Assembly (NCBI GenBank): GCA_947177605.1
Contig: CAMWUX010000047.1
Coordinates: forward strand, 1 to 8,213
From: an uncultured Porphyromonadaceae bacterium
GTDB taxonomy: Bacteria; Bacteroidota; Bacteroidia; Bacteroidales; Muribaculaceae
Direction of reading: 5' to 3'
DNA: 8,213 bases
Shown: positions 6,713-8,213 of the stretch, piece after piece
Layout: every line of letters starts with the position of its first letter
Position numbering within the stretch: the first letter of the stretch is position 1
Program-made: the position numbers and the translations under genes
Notes under the pieces: generated by a model
Told to the model about the DNA's origin: nothing
Seen by the model: the letters and a program-made list of their open reading frames with translations, nothing else
Database searches by the model: none

Positions 6713-7378
6713 TCAATCACAAATACGATAACTTGAAATGTCAAGGGTCTGCATAACGTCGATCACATCGACCACGCATTGGTAGCCGGCGTCGGGATCT
6801 ACTTCAATGCTTACGGAGGCATCCTTGGTGAGTCCGCGCGACTGCATCCAGTCGGAGATATGAGCGGCGAGCTCGGCACAACCGGAATCAATGGTCATCG
6901 AAGGCGAGCCTCCATCGGAAAAAAGGTCGTAGCACTCAAGCATGCCACGCTCGTTGATTACGATACGTATGTCGGTCTTGTCGGTGGTAGTTGGTTGCGG
7001 TAGCGGAGTTGACACTATCATTGGCTCCGACTGTACCACACATCCGATAAATGGCGGGATGAATGCGGCAGGCAGGCTTACGCAGCAAAGTATGATACCG
7101 GTGATCGAGATCCATTTCGGGGTGAAATTCTTAATGGCCACAACCAGGCCGATCACTGAGAAGATGAGCGCAAGGAGCCAGAAGATGCCGCCACCCACAA
7201 TCATAAGTACATACAATATGAACAATGAATGATCGGCTATAGCATCATTGGCCATAGCGCCGATTGCAAGAAAATCGACAAAGACAACCAACAGAAATAA
7301 TATAAGGGCGAGCGTGAATCCGAGCCATGAGAAGGCAGATGAGTGGCGACGTGGCGGAGTTGGGAGGGCGTTTGACAT
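6713..7378 (-). CDS. Three-helix membrane protein with C-terminal ExbD/TolR-like domain
   Basis: I do not recognise this 221-residue protein as a named family. Three hydrophobic helices lie at about 17-41, 52-82 and 89-115. A Pro/Thr-rich linker (119-133, ending TPLPQPTTTDK) leads to a soluble domain at 134-221. This domain begins DIRIVINERGMLECYD, continues with an Ala-rich helix CAELAAHISDWMQSRG, and ends VSIEVDPDAGYQCVVDVIDV, QTLDISSYRI. That order of a strand, a helix, then xIxxDxdxxYxxVVxVxDxxxxxxI matches the periplasmic domain of ExbD/TolR. Charges (Arg10, Arg11 and His12 before helix 1; Lys83 and Lys88 between helices 2 and 3; acidic 45-49 outside) put the C-terminus in the periplasm, as for ExbD. 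Real ExbD has one helix and an ExbB partner; neither fits here. The ATG at 7378 is chosen because the upstream TTG at 7405 overlaps the minus-strand -7 element. It converges with the YczE-like gene across a 112-base gap with no clear terminator. Confidence 0.8.
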   Translation of the reverse strand: MSNALPTPPRRHSSAFSWLGFTLALILFLLVVFVDFLAIGAMANDAIADHSLFILYVLMIVGGGIFWLLALIFSVIGLVVAIKNFTPKWISITGIILCCVSLPAAFIPPFIGCVVQSEPMIVSTPLPQPTTTDKTDIRIVINERGMLECYDLFSDGGSPSMTIDSGCAELAAHISDWMQSRGLTKDASVSIEVDPDAGYQCVVDVIDVMQTLDISSYRICD

Positions 7379-7402
7379 TGATATAGTGTGATTAGTGCGG
7401 CA

Positions 7403-7410
7403 CAAATATA
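7403..7410 (-). promoter_or_regulatory. Bacteroidetes -7 element TATATTTG on the minus strand
   Basis: Read on the minus strand, 7410 to 7403 is TATATTTG, an exact TAnnTTTG match, 24 bases before the ATG at 7378. It leaves an AT-rich leader of about 18-20 bases without a Shine-Dalgarno sequence, which is ordinary for Bacteroidetes. It excludes the longer start at 7405. Confidence 0.65.
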
Positions 7411-7430
7411 CGAATAATCAGCGGAATGCT

Positions 7431-7438
7431 TAACTTTG
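7431..7438 (+). promoter_or_regulatory. Bacteroidetes -7 element TAACTTTG for the GrpB-family gene
   Basis: TAACTTTG is an exact TAnnTTTG match ending five bases before the ATG at 7444, so the transcript would start at or beside the start codon. An earlier in-frame ATG at 7426 lies upstream of this box and would not be in the transcript. No obvious -33 element is seen. It faces away from the minus-strand promoter at 7403-7410. Confidence 0.65.
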
Positions 7439-7443
7439 CCTGT

Positions 7444-7992
7444 ATGAAAGATCTATCGGATATGAGTATGGAGGAGTTGTGGCAACTCTTTCCAATCGTC
7501 TTAAGTGAGCACAACCCACACTGGAAGGATTGGGCGGCTGAAGAGATAGAGATGCTACGACGTATTATCCATCCGGTATGCGCAGCGTATCATCATATAG
7601 GGAGTACGGCCATCGAAGGGATAATGGCCAAGCCGATTGTCGACCTGCTGGTAGTGGTAAGCGACCGGATTGAATTTCCGGATGTGAAGCGGAAGTTGAC
7701 GGAGGCAGGATATATCTGTATGTCGGAGGCTGATACGCGGATTAGTTTCAACAAGGGCTACACACCGGTGGGATATGCCGAGAGGGTATTTCACATCCAT
7801 CTGCGATCGGATGGCGATACGGATGAGGTATATTTTCGGGATTACCTTCGGCGGCACGCGGATGTGGCCAAGCGGTACGAGATGCTGAAATTGTCGCTAA
7901 GTGCTACTTACCGCCACGACCGCGATGCCTATACCCAGTCCAAGACCGATTTCGTCCGACACTACACCGAGCTGGCAAAAGCGGGGCGTTAG
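7444..7992 (+). CDS. GrpB/UPF0157 family protein with nucleotidyltransferase fold
   Basis: This 182-residue soluble cytoplasmic protein belongs to the GrpB (UPF0157) family. The core motif HHIGSTAIEGIMAKPIVDLL (50-69) carries the Gly-Ser-Thr loop, the Lys63-Pro pair and Asp67 of the nucleotidyltransferase-like fold. The N-terminal LWQLFPIVLSEHNPHW (12-27) and the C-terminal FRDYLRRHADVAKRYEMLK with YRHDRDAYTQSKTDFV are also typical. Members of this family are found fused to dephospho-CoA kinase in some other bacteria, but the reaction of the stand-alone protein is not established, and nothing nearby clarifies it. Length is close to that usual for the family. The ATG at 7444 is used because the earlier ATG at 7426 precedes the -7 box. 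Met7 (7462) is an alternative if a longer leader is needed. Confidence 0.92.
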   Translation: MKDLSDMSMEELWQLFPIVLSEHNPHWKDWAAEEIEMLRRIIHPVCAAYHHIGSTAIEGIMAKPIVDLLVVVSDRIEFPDVKRKLTEAGYICMSEADTRISFNKGYTPVGYAERVFHIHLRSDGDTDEVYFRDYLRRHADVAKRYEMLKLSLSATYRHDRDAYTQSKTDFVRHYTELAKAGR

Positions 7993-8213
7993 AAACTACC
8001 TTTTTAATGGTAATATTCGAGGAACAACTGTCCTAATCCAAAGGCAAACAAAAACTGCAAGTATTATGTTTATCGTTGTATTTGATTGTTAGTTACTTCT
8101 AAATCTATTCAATAGATCTCATAGACAGCACTGCCGATAAGGACACACATAAGTAGTGTAAAAAGTCCTATCATTCTGGGTCAGTAGATATTTCGGGTTG
8201 GTGAGGCTTACAG
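7993..8213. other. AT-rich non-coding tail with no convincing gene
   Basis: This region after the GrpB-family stop is clearly richer in A and T than the genes. I see no reading frame longer than about 30 codons with a recognisable product, no tRNA-like fold and no clear hairpin-plus-T-run terminator. It contains a 15-base dyad at 8103-8117 and a 21-codon hydrophobic micro-ORF on the minus strand (8174 to 8109). A gene crossing the right edge on either strand cannot be excluded. Confidence 0.5.
8103..8117. repeat. Perfect 7-bp inverted repeat with 1-base centre
   Basis: ATCTATT, a single C, then AATAGAT form a perfect dyad with a centre too short for an RNA hairpin loop of normal size. The geometry suits a dimeric protein-binding site better than a terminator. 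No adjacent promoter motif was found, so a role is unproven, and in AT-rich DNA chance remains possible. Confidence 0.4.

Noticed and set aside
7379..7405. Extended start of the ExbD-like protein at 7405 (TTG)
   Set aside because: The codon overlaps the minus-strand -7 box; the ATG at 7378 is downstream of the expected transcript start.
7426..7443. Start of the GrpB-family gene at the ATG at 7426
   Set aside because: This ATG lies upstream of the TAACTTTG element at 7431-7438 and the added residues (MLNFAC) are the translated promoter.
8061..8070. TATGTTTA as a promoter -7 box
   Set aside because: The final G of TAnnTTTG is absent and no gene follows in the window.

Overview
The window looks like chromosomal DNA of a Bacteroidales bacterium, plausibly of the Muribaculaceae or a relative. 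Three lines of evidence point there. Every visible promoter carries the Bacteroidetes -7 motif TAnnTTTG: TAATTTTG at 4488, TAACTTTG at 5804 and 7431, and TATATTTG on the minus strand at 7410-7403. Base composition is near 50% GC with heavy use of the ATA isoleucine codon. The class A beta-lactamase has the residue pattern of the Bacteroidetes/PER-type (A2) branch. The family assignment is inference; the phylum is fairly secure.

Layout. Bases 1-4442 hold the 3' part of a tightly packed plus-strand operon for a tripartite ABC exporter of the E. coli YbhG-YbhF-YbhS-YbhR type: the end of a HlyD-family periplasmic adaptor, two separate ATPases that correspond to the two halves of YbhF, and two ABC-2 permeases. 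Neighbouring genes overlap by 4, 11 and 4 bases or sit 1 base apart, so translation is probably coupled. A TolC-like outer-membrane partner and the promoter probably lie upstream of the window.

Bases 4488-5806 hold a second plus-strand unit with its own promoter: a 135-residue DUF4405-like four-helix membrane protein with two H-x13-H helices (di-haem cytochrome b pattern), overlapping by 4 bases an exported class A beta-lactamase. The beta-lactamase stop codon is also the first three bases of the promoter for the next gene (5836-6600), a YczE/DUF6198-type membrane protein.

A minus-strand gene (6713-7378) encodes three membrane helices followed by a domain resembling the periplasmic domain of ExbD/TolR. 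It is transcribed away from a GrpB/UPF0157 nucleotidyltransferase-fold gene (7444-7992), with two back-to-back promoters packed into about 36 bases. The last 221 bases contain no convincing gene, only a 7-bp perfect dyad and a 21-codon hydrophobic minus-strand micro-ORF.

How they may work together: the exporter and the beta-lactamase could both limit exposure to beta-lactams or other amphipathic toxins, since the E. coli YbhGFSR regulator has been linked to cefoperazone and chloramphenicol sensitivity. This is inference from adjacency. The most unusual points are the translational coupling of a putative haem-binding membrane protein to a beta-lactamase, the predicted one-good-one-dead ATP-site architecture of the exporter, and the ExbD-like domain carried on a three-helix membrane protein.
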